In this document: positions 1 through 9,575 of the stretch, piece after piece | Layout: each line of letters starts with the position of its first letter | Numbering within the stretch: the stretch's first letter is position 1 | Virus record (IMG/VR): IMGVR_UViG_3300025450_000112 | Span: 1 to 25,558 of that record | Direction: 5' to 3' (one strand) | Length of the DNA: 25,558 nt | Source of the DNA: a virus | Made by a program: the position numbers and the translations under genes | Notes under the pieces: model-generated | What the model was told of the DNA's origin: nothing | The model's database searches: none | The model's input: only the letters and a program-made list of their open reading frames with translations

Positions 1-91
1 ACCGGCTACCGGCTACCGGCTACCGGCTACCGGCTACCGGCTACCGGCTACCGGCTACCGGCTACCGGCTACCGGCTACCGGCTACCGGCT
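1..91. repeat. 7-bp tandem repeat (ACCGGCT)13, truncated by window edge
   Basis: Thirteen perfect head-to-tail copies of ACCGGCT fill the left edge and stop exactly at 91; the array probably continues leftwards out of the window. Because 7 is not a multiple of 3, all three forward frames read the same cyclic heptapeptide (TGYRLPA), so the tract could be the end of an upstream gene (one frame reaches a TAA at 100-102) or non-coding. The reverse strand has stops (TAG) in every frame. Function unknown. Confidence 0.95.
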
Positions 92-141
92 ATAATCTGT
101 AATGCGCTGCAGCAAACCCCAAGGATTTTCTGTGGTGCGGC

Positions 142-251
142 GCACCAATTCGCGTGTTGCAATGCACCAATTCTCTCGCCGCAATGCACCAATTCTCTCG
201 CCGCAATGCACCAATTCGCGTGTTGCAGTGCACCAATTCGCGTGTTGCAAT
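142..251. repeat. Five tandem 22-bp iteron-like repeats
   Basis: Five directly adjacent 22-bp units begin at 142, 164, 186, 208 and 230. All share a GCACCAATTC core. The second half comes in two versions, GCGTGTTGCAAT (units 1, 4 and 5, with one A-to-G change in unit 4) and TCTCGCCGCAAT (units 2 and 3), giving an A-B-B-A-A order. Unit size and head-to-tail arrangement match iterons bound by replication initiators or by a packaging protein. There are no spacers, so this is not a CRISPR array. The link to terminase or replication is inference from position. Confidence 0.85.
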
Positions 252-408
252 GCAGCATTTTTGCCCACAAAATCGACTTTTTGCGGCCTCCCCCACACCT
301 CCACAACATTTTTTGTAAAAATCAAACTTGCAAAAGAAATTCTTACACACACCACGCATAAAGCCTTCAAGTAAAACCCCTAAAAAAAATTTTATTTTTT
401 GAAAACAG

Positions 409-424
409 GTTAGTGACCACTAAC
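409..424. promoter_or_regulatory. 16-bp palindrome, operator-like
   Basis: GTTAGTG-AC-CACTAAC: two 7-bp arms are exact reverse complements around a 2-bp centre. It directly follows an A/T-rich tract (about 381-405) and lies about 66 bp before the first credible start codon at 490. The symmetry suits a dimeric regulator, and no run of T follows, so a terminator is unlikely. I cannot identify flanking -35/-10 boxes with proper spacing, so control of the downstream genes is inference. Confidence 0.45.
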
Positions 425-489
425 TTGGTTGCTTTTTGATCGCACATAGATTACCTTTCACTTATAGCCACCCTTGCGAGGCATCCGAA

Positions 490-876
490 ATGACCGATGA
501 CACCCAGTCCGTAGATACGACTCTCTCCACACCCACAGTAGAAACCACGCCAGCTATGGATTCGCCCGTAGATACGGCTCTCTCCACACCCACGGTAGGA
601 GCTGCACCCGCTCCTGCTGCACCGGCACCTGTTGATGCTCCTGCTGCACCTGCACCTGCACCGGCACCTGTTGATGCTCCTGCTGCACCTGCACCTGCAC
701 CTGCACCTGCACCTGCACCTGCACCCGCACCCGCGCCCAATGTTTTTGAGACCTTCCTGAATGAATTGGAAGCGCAGGTGGGAAAAATGGAAATGGCAAT
801 AACGATATTTCACTTTTCTGTTATTAAGCAGAAGCTGCGGGAAATGATAGCTAAGGCGCGGAGTGCGCCTAAGTAA
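490..876 (+). CDS. Pro/Ala-rich low-complexity protein upstream of terminase
   Basis: A 128-residue protein of unknown function. I chose the ATG at 490 rather than the in-frame ATG at 436 because GCGAGG lies about 8 bases ahead of it. Residues 1 to about 35 contain two near-identical Val-Asp-Thr-x-Leu-Ser-Thr-Pro-Thr-Val units; the middle is an (Ala-Pro)n tract with Val-Asp-Ala-Pro-Ala inserts; the last ~45 residues (from about NVFETFLNELEAQ) are non-repetitive and look helical. The layout suggests a flexible linker with a C-terminal interaction domain. Its stop overlaps the next start (TAATG), so it is probably translationally coupled to the small terminase. No family recognised; a structural or accessory packaging role would be a guess. 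Confidence 0.7.
   Translation: MTDDTQSVDTTLSTPTVETTPAMDSPVDTALSTPTVGAAPAPAAPAPVDAPAAPAPAPAPVDAPAAPAPAPAPAPAPAPAPAPNVFETFLNELEAQVGKMEMAITIFHFSVIKQKLREMIAKARSAPK
511..732 (+). repeat. In-frame internal repeats of the Pro/Ala-rich gene
   Basis: Three nested repeat types lie in the coding frame. A 30-bp direct repeat occurs at 511-540 and 568-597 with three mismatches. A 39-bp unit is perfectly duplicated in tandem at 622-660 and 661-699. A CCTGCA hexamer array follows to about 723 and decays into CCCGCA variants. All units are multiples of three, so changes in copy number would keep the frame; the perfect 39-bp duplication suggests recent expansion. Confidence 0.9.
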
Positions 877-1313
877 TGAAAGTCTATAACATGGGCACTG
901 CGATCTTCACGATCAAAAAAGAGCCTATAGACTTTAAAGCTACCGAAGCCGAGCTTCGCAAAATATACGACGCGGCGTTCAAAGGGCTGCGCGGCGATTC
1001 AATGGCTATCAAAGTAGGCTATATGCCTTCTGCTTTTACTGCCCTGCGTGAAATTGATCCTCTCGTCAATTACGCCATCATGCGCGGGCAGGCGGATTTT
1101 GAAGAAGCCATCAGCGACGGGATGCTCACCAACGCCATAAATAATAACGACGCTAAAATGCAGATTCATCTGTCTACGCATCGCATGGGCTATATGCCTG
1201 CCAAACCAGCGGAAGGCGAACGTCAGGACATACGCATAGTTGTGGAAAATTCCCTGCCCGACCCTAAGCTCCCGATAAGCACTTCTACGGCTATAAACGG
1301 CGTAGATGGCTGA
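876..1313 (+). CDS. terS: Terminase small subunit
   Basis: A 145-residue protein that fits the DNA-recognition subunit of the packaging motor. The middle (ALREIDPLVNYAIMRGQADF, then a helical stretch ending in a His-Arg-Met-Gly-Tyr segment) resembles phage TerS proteins, in which an N-terminal helix-turn-helix is followed by an oligomerisation helix. The tail (KPAEGERQDIRIVVENSLPD) is a TerS-type basic-to-acidic strand that usually precedes the TerL-binding end. The start ATG overlaps the upstream TAA by one base; an alternative ATG lies at 891. The 3' end overlaps terL by 8 bp. Identity rests on sequence feel plus the directly adjacent TerL; the helix-turn-helix boundaries are not certain. 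Confidence 0.8.
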   Translation: MKVYNMGTAIFTIKKEPIDFKATEAELRKIYDAAFKGLRGDSMAIKVGYMPSAFTALREIDPLVNYAIMRGQADFEEAISDGMLTNAINNNDAKMQIHLSTHRMGYMPAKPAEGERQDIRIVVENSLPDPKLPISTSTAINGVDG

Positions 1314-2592
1314 ACTCCGCGTCACCCTCCCGGTACTGCACAGTGGACAACTAGCGCTATTCAGTCAGCAGCAACGGCTCAATGTCCCACGCTGCGGACG
1401 GCGCTGGGGCAAGACTCGCTTTTTGGAGTATCTAGCGGGTAAAAAGTCATGTAATGGGGGCTCCGTGGGCATCTTCGCGCCGGAGCATAAGCAACTGGCC
1501 GAGCCGTGGGATCATCTACGCGATATGCTCGACCCTATCGTGCGCTCCGCCAACCGCAACGATGGCACCATCAAGCTCATAGGTAATGGCAAGATTGACT
1601 TCTGGACGCTGAACGACAATGAATTGGCGGGCCGGGGGCGGGAGTATGACTTGGTGCTGGTGGATGAAGCGGCCTTCACCAAATCACCACAAATGAAAGA
1701 AGAAATTTGGTTCAAGTCAATCAAGCCTACTATGCTGACTACGCGCGGCATTGCGTGGGTGTTCTCCACCCCCAGCGGGGTAGACCCGGACAACTTCTTC
1801 TACGCGGCCTGCAATGATGACACGATGGGGTTCAAGTCGTTCCATGCCCCTACGTCGAGTAACCCCTTCGTGCCCTTGGATGAATTGGAGCGCGAGCGCG
1901 AGCGCAACCATCCTGCGGTATTCAGACAGGAATATCTGGCGGAATTCGTGGATTGGTCAGGTGTGGCGTTCTTCTCCGCCGATAAATTGCTAATCAATAA
2001 TTTACCCGCTCCCTACCCCGAGCGCTGCGACTTGGTGTATGCCGTCATGGACTGCGCGGTGAAAGGTGGCAAGGAACATGACTCTACCGCAGTGGTGTAT
2101 TTCAGCTATTCCGAGCGCGCGCCCAATCCGCTTACCATCTTGGACTATGACGCCATCAATATCGACGGGGCCATGCTGGAAACATGGATACCCAGTGTGT
2201 TCTCCCGGTTGGATGAATTATCCATTATGTGTAAAGCGCGCCAAGGTGTTGCAGGTACCTTCATCGAAGATACCGCAGCGGGGAGCATTCTGCTGCAACA
2301 AGGCGTCAACCGGGGATGGAACATACACCCCATAGACAGCAAACTGACACAGGCAGGTAAGGATGAACGGGCTATCAGCGTGTCAGGCTACTACCACCAA
2401 GAGAAGCTGAAAATTAGCAACTATGCCTATGACAAGCTGCTGAACCTGAAGGGCTCAACCCGCAACCATCTGCTGACCCAGCTTGCGAATTTCCGCATTG
2501 GGGATAAAGAAGCCAATAAGCGCGCCGATGACTTGCTGGATTGCGTGGTGTATGGTCTAGCTATTGGAGTAGGCAACAAATTAGGGTACTAA
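1306..2592 (+). CDS. terL: Terminase large subunit
   Basis: A 428-residue packaging ATPase/nuclease that drives DNA into the prohead and cuts concatemers. Visible ATPase motifs: Walker A-type CGRRWGKT at residues 30-37 (arginine-rich form typical of terminases), Walker B LVLVDEAAF at 116-124 with catalytic Glu121, and the coupling motif STPSG at 154-158. The C-terminal RNase H-like nuclease is marked by YAVMDCAVKGG (first Asp, about residue 245), an FIEDTAAGS segment and RADDLLDCVVYG near the end, which supply three acidic metal ligands. Length is typical for a compact TerL. The start overlaps terS by 8 bp, implying coupled translation. High confidence. Confidence 0.97.
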   Translation: MAELRVTLPVLHSGQLALFSQQQRLNVPRCGRRWGKTRFLEYLAGKKSCNGGSVGIFAPEHKQLAEPWDHLRDMLDPIVRSANRNDGTIKLIGNGKIDFWTLNDNELAGRGREYDLVLVDEAAFTKSPQMKEEIWFKSIKPTMLTTRGIAWVFSTPSGVDPDNFFYAACNDDTMGFKSFHAPTSSNPFVPLDELERERERNHPAVFRQEYLAEFVDWSGVAFFSADKLLINNLPAPYPERCDLVYAVMDCAVKGGKEHDSTAVVYFSYSERAPNPLTILDYDAINIDGAMLETWIPSVFSRLDELSIMCKARQGVAGTFIEDTAAGSILLQQGVNRGWNIHPIDSKLTQAGKDERAISVSGYYHQEKLKISNYAYDKLLNLKGSTRNHLLTQLANFRIGDKEANKRADDLLDCVVYGLAIGVGNKLGY

Positions 2593-2642
2593 TCTCTGCG
2601 CGTTTAATATACCATTGCCAATAAACCAAATAGAGGCATCCT

Positions 2643-4055
2643 ATGGCTGATGTTTCCATAAGTAACACCAATATACCGTCCCAACTGATGACGCTGTTAG
2701 AGGCCAACTCCATTGAACCGGGGACGGATATTGGGTATTCGCTATGTAAAATAATCTGGGAATTTCACCCGCTCGCAGGCAAATTGGTGGAAAAGCCTAT
2801 TGTTTTAGCCCTCTCCAAACAGCGCTTTATCAATGTGGATACTCAGCCCAAAGATATGCTGACAATGGCATTTCAGAAGGAGTGGGACTCTCTCGGGGCC
2901 ACCAACCATATCCGGGACGTGACTTTTTTAAAGCGGGTATATGGTGTGGCAGCTATTGTTTATGGGGCTGATGACATACCTACCGACGAGGCCATAGACC
3001 CGTGGACACTACCGGACTTAAATATCTATTTTAATCAATTAGACCCATTAAATCTGGCGGGTTCTGTTGTTACCAATCAAAACCCCAATGCGCCGGATTT
3101 TCAGAAGCCCAAGAATTATATCACCGCCGCAGGACAGCCCTACCATCCAAGCCGTAGTGTGGTGGTGTTTCATAACACACCTATTTATCTGGCCTACCAA
3201 GCCTCCGGCTTTGGCTATACAGGCCGGTCTATCTTCCAGCGCGCGCTGTACCCCCTGAAGTCTTTTGTCCAATCCATGATTACGGATGACATGGTAACGA
3301 TGAAGGCGGGGCTTCTGATTATTAAACAAAAAGCGGCTGGCTCCATTGTGAACCGCCTCATGCAGACCGCTGCGGGGATCAAGCGCACCTATTTGCAGCA
3401 AGGTACTACCGGCAATGTATTGAGCATAGATATAGATGAATCCATTGAAGCGGTTGATCTTCGCAATACCGATACCGCCATGACTACCGCGCGCGACAAC
3501 ATCATTGCCAACATTGCAGCAGCCTCTGATGTGCCTGCCATGCTCATAAAAGATGAAGCCTTCACCAATGGTTTCGGAGAAGGAACGGAAGATTCCAAGG
3601 CTATCGTGCAATATATTGAGGGTATTCGCGCTGATATGCGGCCCTTATTTGAGTTTTTTGACAAGATTGTGCAGCATCGGGCATGGAATAAAAACTTTTT
3701 CGAGTCAGTTAAGGCTGCATACCCTGAAAAATACTCAAAAATGACCTACGAACGAGCTTTTTATGAATGGAAGGACGCATTCAAGCCTTCGTGGCAGAGC
3801 CTCATGGAAGAACCCCTATCGGAAAAGGTTAAGGTTGATGAAATTAAATTGAAAGGAATTACGGAAGTGCTGCGTACCGTATTGCCGGTCATGGATGGTC
3901 CCAACCGAGCGCGCGCAATCGAGTGGGCGCAGGATAACTTGGCGGAAATGCCAGATACATTTAAGAGCGACCTTAATTTAGATATTGTGGAAATTGCAGA
4001 ATATGAACTGCCCGTACCCTTAACCGCGCCTACTGATCCCCCAAGCAAAGATTAA
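2643..4055 (+). CDS. Portal protein (DUF1073-type)
   Basis: A 470-residue protein forming the dodecameric ring at the capsid vertex through which DNA passes. Segments typical of the DUF1073 portal family are an N-terminal region with a Lys-Pro-Ile-Val loop, the middle FLKRVYGVAAIVYG, and a core ASDVPAMLIKDEAFTNGFGE, where a Pro-x-x-x-Leu-x-Gly/Asp-like element precedes a long acidic helix rich in Asp/Glu. It follows terL after 50 bp with a good AGAGG site 7 bases ahead of the ATG. The Pfam family for this portal also carries an 'anti-CBASS Acb1-like' label, so automated naming may mislead; position and length say portal. Confidence 0.92.
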   Translation: MADVSISNTNIPSQLMTLLEANSIEPGTDIGYSLCKIIWEFHPLAGKLVEKPIVLALSKQRFINVDTQPKDMLTMAFQKEWDSLGATNHIRDVTFLKRVYGVAAIVYGADDIPTDEAIDPWTLPDLNIYFNQLDPLNLAGSVVTNQNPNAPDFQKPKNYITAAGQPYHPSRSVVVFHNTPIYLAYQASGFGYTGRSIFQRALYPLKSFVQSMITDDMVTMKAGLLIIKQKAAGSIVNRLMQTAAGIKRTYLQQGTTGNVLSIDIDESIEAVDLRNTDTAMTTARDNIIANIAAASDVPAMLIKDEAFTNGFGEGTEDSKAIVQYIEGIRADMRPLFEFFDKIVQHRAWNKNFFESVKAAYPEKYSKMTYERAFYEWKDAFKPSWQSLMEEPLSEKVKVDEIKLKGITEVLRTVLPVMDGPNRARAIEWAQDNLAEMPDTFKSDLNLDIVEIAEYELPVPLTAPTDPPSKD

Positions 4056-4056
4056 T

Positions 4057-6772
<2,716 letters not shown>

Positions 6773-6782
6773 AGGATAAGCC

Positions 6783-7415
6783 ATGAGCGCACAAATTTCT
6801 CTGAACCCTATGGCTACAACTAATGGTGCTGGTCTATTTACGACCAACACCGCTGGTTATACCCAAGGCGATGCACAAGATGATCCCGCAGTACGTTTTC
6901 AATTAGCGGGCGGCGTATTAAGTGCTGCTGCCCCTACCCCGATTTGGGGCGGGCTTCCTATTGAAGAACTCGTACCTACCGCCCAAGCAGGGGCTTTGGG
7001 CCAAGTTCAACCCGGCACGGATATTTTGGGGGCAACTATTCTCCAATCGGTATCGCTTGCAACCAGTACAGGTATTTGCGTATTTAATCAAGCTTTTGCC
7101 GGTATTACAACGCCTCAGTCTACAGTGCCACTGTATTCACCGGGGATGTCGGTGAACTTCTACCGTTTTGGTAGCAGCGCGCGTGTTCCCCTTCGCCTTA
7201 ATCCTGCTTTGGTAACTTTGGAAGGTGAAATAATTAACACCCCATTGACTTGGGATTTTACTAGCAATTGGTTGACTACCTTTGACGGTACAAATGCTTT
7301 CCCGGTAAAAGTTTTGCGGGTTAGCACTTCTGGCAATAAGTCTGTCAGCTATAATTCTGGCACTGGCAATGCTAATTGGATTACCACTGAAACTATGGCT
7401 CTTTGCCTACTCTAA
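6783..7415 (+). CDS. Putative capsid decoration/structural protein
   Basis: A 210-residue protein between the scaffold and the major capsid protein, with an excellent AAAGGA site ahead of the ATG. It is rich in Thr, Gly, Ala and Pro, and predicted beta-strand. The N-terminal half has AVRFQLAGGVLS and TPIWGGLPIEEL segments, a pattern I associate with capsid-associated proteins of phages with this gene order. No membrane segment or enzymatic motif. Position next to the capsid gene suggests a decoration or cement role, but a minor structural or scaffold-partner function is possible. The 3' end overlaps an upstream extension of the capsid frame; the real capsid start lies after its stop. Confidence 0.65.
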   Translation: MSAQISLNPMATTNGAGLFTTNTAGYTQGDAQDDPAVRFQLAGGVLSAAAPTPIWGGLPIEELVPTAQAGALGQVQPGTDILGATILQSVSLATSTGICVFNQAFAGITTPQSTVPLYSPGMSVNFYRFGSSARVPLRLNPALVTLEGEIINTPLTWDFTSNWLTTFDGTNAFPVKVLRVSTSGNKSVSYNSGTGNANWITTETMALCLL

Positions 7416-7428
7416 AAGGATAATTATT

Positions 7429-8454
7429 ATGTCAGGCTTTGCACCCTCATTTGTTACAGTAAATCCTCACCTGATGTTGCCTGAACTGATTATGCAATAC
7501 AGTTTGGCTTCAGGTGCCTTCACAACCCTTGCTACTGAAAACCCAATGCCCCGCTTAGGCGAAGCTGACCTGTATGTGTACGCTAAAAAGGTTCAGTTAA
7601 CCACTCAGGTATCGGCTAATCAGTCCCAACAAAACCAGTTGCCTAGCGCTTCTGTCATTCCGAGCATGATTAGCACGGCGACTTATCGCTTGCAAACCCG
7701 CGCTCAATACGACAATTTTGACGAGGCCGCTACCGGGGCTTGGGGTTATGCTCTGCCCCAAGCAATGCGGCTAGCAGCGCGCCAAGGTATTGCCCAACAA
7801 CTGCGTAACGCGCTGTTGTATGGCTATAACCCCGCCAACGGCGAAGGGTTGCTGAACACTAATGGCGCTACCATCGCGTCTTTAGGATCGGACACCAACG
7901 GCAATACCGGGTATTCAACTTGGGACAGCGGACAACTGGCGCAATATCTCTTGAACATGATCGGCGCTCTAAAAGTCCGTACTCTGCAAATTGGTCAGCC
8001 TTTACGCTTGGTATTTTTGGCCCCCCAACGCTTCATTAGTCAAATCTCCTACTCCGGCGTGGTTTCATTGACCCAATTCCAACGAATTGGCGCTGGTGTT
8101 GAAACCGCCGCCGGGTTGGTGGAAACCGTTGCTTCATGGGCGGGCGGCGACGATGTTTCGTTCGCGGCTGATGATACTTTGCTCGGGCAAGGGGCTGGCG
8201 CTACCGACGCGATTCTGTTGATTGCACCGGAACTGAAGATTCCTAAAGCCAACAACAACATCAACACAAACGTCTTTGCAACTTTAACGCCTAATATGAC
8301 AGCGACTTCGTTGATGTTGACGGATGTATCCGCACCTACAGAAATTCCAACGCCTATTGCCGATGGGGGCATCACCACCCTCTACACTATGCGTTCTACT
8401 TCTGGCTGGGGTATTCGTCCTGAAGCTTTAACGATTCTGTCCGCAGCGTATTAA
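7429..8454 (+). CDS. Major capsid protein (DUF2184-like, HK97 fold)
   Basis: A 341-residue protein forming the capsid shell. The start at 7429 is chosen over an upstream in-frame ATG at 7369 because AAAAGGATAATTATT gives a strong ribosome site, and the upstream extension lies inside the preceding gene. Segments such as PMPRLGEADLYVYAKKVQ, the Tyr/Phe/Asp-rich YDNFDEAATGAWGYALP and the C-terminal MRSTSGWGIRPEALTILSAAY match DUF2184 family capsids. Order (scaffold, decoration, capsid) fits. It ends with three in-frame stops (TAA TAG TAA, 8452-8460) and is followed by a strong terminator, both features of a highly expressed gene. Confidence 0.9.
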   Translation: MSGFAPSFVTVNPHLMLPELIMQYSLASGAFTTLATENPMPRLGEADLYVYAKKVQLTTQVSANQSQQNQLPSASVIPSMISTATYRLQTRAQYDNFDEAATGAWGYALPQAMRLAARQGIAQQLRNALLYGYNPANGEGLLNTNGATIASLGSDTNGNTGYSTWDSGQLAQYLLNMIGALKVRTLQIGQPLRLVFLAPQRFISQISYSGVVSLTQFQRIGAGVETAAGLVETVASWAGGDDVSFAADDTLLGQGAGATDAILLIAPELKIPKANNNINTNVFATLTPNMTATSLMLTDVSAPTEIPTPIADGGITTLYTMRSTSGWGIRPEALTILSAAY

Positions 8455-8473
8455 TAGTAAAAAGTAGACATTC

Positions 8474-8503
8474 AAAAACCCCGCTCTCTTTGGCGGGGTT
8501 TTT
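8474..8503 (+). terminator. Rho-independent terminator after the capsid gene
   Basis: AAAAACCCCGC (8474-8484) pairs perfectly with GCGGGGTTTTT (8493-8503) across an 8-base loop, an 11-bp GC-rich-cored stem ending in a T run. It starts about 20 bases after the capsid stop codon and would end or attenuate transcripts from the head module. Confidence 0.9.
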
Positions 8504-8518
8504 GTTACTTCGTGTGAT

Positions 8519-8577
8519 GCCGAAGTTAGCTTCAATGGGGGAGTCGGGGGCTTGAAAAAGCCCCGCATCATCGGCTC
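8519..8577 (+). other. Second structured intergenic segment
   Basis: Downstream of the terminator, GCCGA (8519-8523) can pair with TCGGC (8571-8575), enclosing a small GAAG-TTAG-CTTC hairpin (8522-8533, competing by two bases) and a stronger GGGGCT/AGCCCC hairpin (8547-8552 with 8559-8564, loop TGAAAA). There is no T run after the second stem. It ends about 20 bases before the next gene's AGGGG ribosome site. It may be a leader or processing structure for the neck genes; function unknown. Confidence 0.45.
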
Positions 8578-8600
8578 TCCCACCCTTTTAGGGGAATACT

Positions 8601-9107
8601 ATGAAAATATTTGTGGCAAATTGCAGTAAACAAGAGTTTCATTTCACCTATATGCTGCTCGAAAATCCGCGCCCTTTTTCGCATAGAATACGGGCTGGAT
8701 CGCAAATGGAAGTTAACGGCACGGCAGAAGAAATAGGCCATATAATTAAACAGCATGAAATATATGGCATGATGGAAGTTACCAAGGTCAAAAAAGGCTT
8801 CGGAGGTATCGCCTATCGGGTAGGAACTCCTATTAGCATTGAAGCCATTGAACACGGCTTGGAGCAACGCGATCAGGAATTGATTGATCGGGCCTTGGAA
8901 GCGCGTAAAATAACCGCTGTAGCCGCCGATCAGATGATATCTACTAAAGCGCAAGAAATGGGGCTCAAGCAACGAACGGGGCTTGAAGTGGAAGTAGTGG
9001 AAGAAAAGAAGAATGCGGGGGATAATGAGCCCAAGTTCGAGCAAACCATTGAAGTGGTGCGCGAAGGCATTGCGCCTAGAGGCCGTGGAAGGCCCAGAAA
9101 ACCTTAA
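8601..9107 (+). CDS. Unassigned neck-region protein with C-terminal AT-hook-like motif
   Basis: A 168-residue protein, preceded by TTAGGGG and a good spacing to the ATG. The N-terminal half is beta-rich (MKIFVANCSKQEFHF, then a hydrophobic/His segment), a middle part is charged and helical (about residues 80-120), and an acidic linker follows. The tail PRGRGRPRKP (residues 159-168) matches the Gly-Arg-Pro core of AT-hook minor-groove DNA binders. Located between the capsid gene and neck proteins, it is likely structural or a packaging accessory. The DNA-binding idea rests on the motif alone; a basic tail for capsid or nucleic acid contact is equally possible. Confidence 0.6.
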   Translation: MKIFVANCSKQEFHFTYMLLENPRPFSHRIRAGSQMEVNGTAEEIGHIIKQHEIYGMMEVTKVKKGFGGIAYRVGTPISIEAIEHGLEQRDQELIDRALEARKITAVAADQMISTKAQEMGLKQRTGLEVEVVEEKKNAGDNEPKFEQTIEVVREGIAPRGRGRPRKP

Positions 9108-9116
9108 AGGGACACT

Positions 9117-9575
9117 ATGACAGACCCCATTACTTCTCCACCAACATTAGCAGGCTTTATAGCGTGGTCACGGGCGGTAATGGGGCTAACTACCATTGTT
9201 ATAGCTGATACCGATATTGGCTATTCGTATGCCTACCAAGTTTCCCTCGACTTGGTTCCAATGGATTTTTCTGTTCTAGCCCCAGATATTTACACACTGG
9301 CTGTTTATAACATGGCGGGCAGCAATTTATTACAGTGGCAGCAAGATATGCCCGGTCAGACATTCTTTGCCTATGCTAGGGCTTCCTATGGCATTAACAA
9401 TTTTGTGGCGGGGGTTATTAACTCCGCTGCTGATTCGACCACCAGCGAAGCCCTATCAGTCGGCAAAGGGTTACAAAACCTCGACCTTATATCCTTGCAA
9501 GCCATTAAAAACCCCTATGGTCGGCAGGCCATTGCATTTATGCAAAGTTTGGGCACCCTCTGGGGCTTGACTTAA
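9117..9575 (+). CDS. Putative neck/connector protein
   Basis: A 152-residue protein with an AAAGGGA ribosome site. It has a hydrophobic N-terminus with alternating helical pattern (GFIAWSRAVMGLTTIVIAD) and an aromatic segment around YAYQVSLDLVPMDFSVLAP, and ends in GRQAIAFMQSLGTLWGLT, a tail I associate with a conserved unnamed protein found between capsid and sheath genes in myoviruses of this type. Its stop overlaps the next start (TAATG). A role in the head-tail joint is inferred from position; no enzymatic motif is visible. Confidence 0.6.
   Translation: MTDPITSPPTLAGFIAWSRAVMGLTTIVIADTDIGYSYAYQVSLDLVPMDFSVLAPDIYTLAVYNMAGSNLLQWQQDMPGQTFFAYARASYGINNFVAGVINSAADSTTSEALSVGKGLQNLDLISLQAIKNPYGRQAIAFMQSLGTLWGLT

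Larger units (their letters stand above)
92..489. other. Non-coding, repeat-rich region upstream of the packaging genes
   Basis: About 400 bases without a convincing gene. It contains a TATAAT hexamer at 91-96 with no matching -35 box (the upstream sequence is the 7-bp repeat), the 22-bp repeats at 142-251, an AT-rich stretch at about 381-405 and a palindrome at 409-424. Short open frames on both strands are artefacts of the repeats, with no good ribosome binding site and unconvincing protein sequence. Position just ahead of the terminase genes makes a packaging site, a replication origin or a promoter/operator region possible; none is proven. Confidence 0.6.

Noticed and set aside
91-96. Perfect TATAAT as a promoter -10
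   Set aside because: The upstream region is the 7-bp GC-rich repeat with no -35 box, and it is just the junction of the repeat with ATAAT.
142-251. Possible CRISPR array
   Set aside because: Repeats are directly adjacent with no unique spacers and no cas genes are present.
102-374. 90-residue forward open frame over the 22-bp repeats, plus three reverse frames (76-309, 83-370, 90-359)
   Set aside because: Repeats keep frames open by composition; no good ribosome site, sequence looks random and the peptides only reflect the iteron units.
462-740. Reverse-strand Gly/Ala-rich frame (MGAGAGAG type)
   Set aside because: It is the complement of the Pro/Ala codon repeat in the real forward gene.
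3048-3611. 187-residue reverse open frame
   Set aside because: Lies entirely inside the portal gene; no ribosome site, and the forward frame is a clear family member.
2643-4055. Anti-CBASS (Acb1-like) defence-counter protein
   Set aside because: The family label is shared, but length, order right after terL and the portal-type core sequence fit a portal protein, with no nuclease active-site motif seen.
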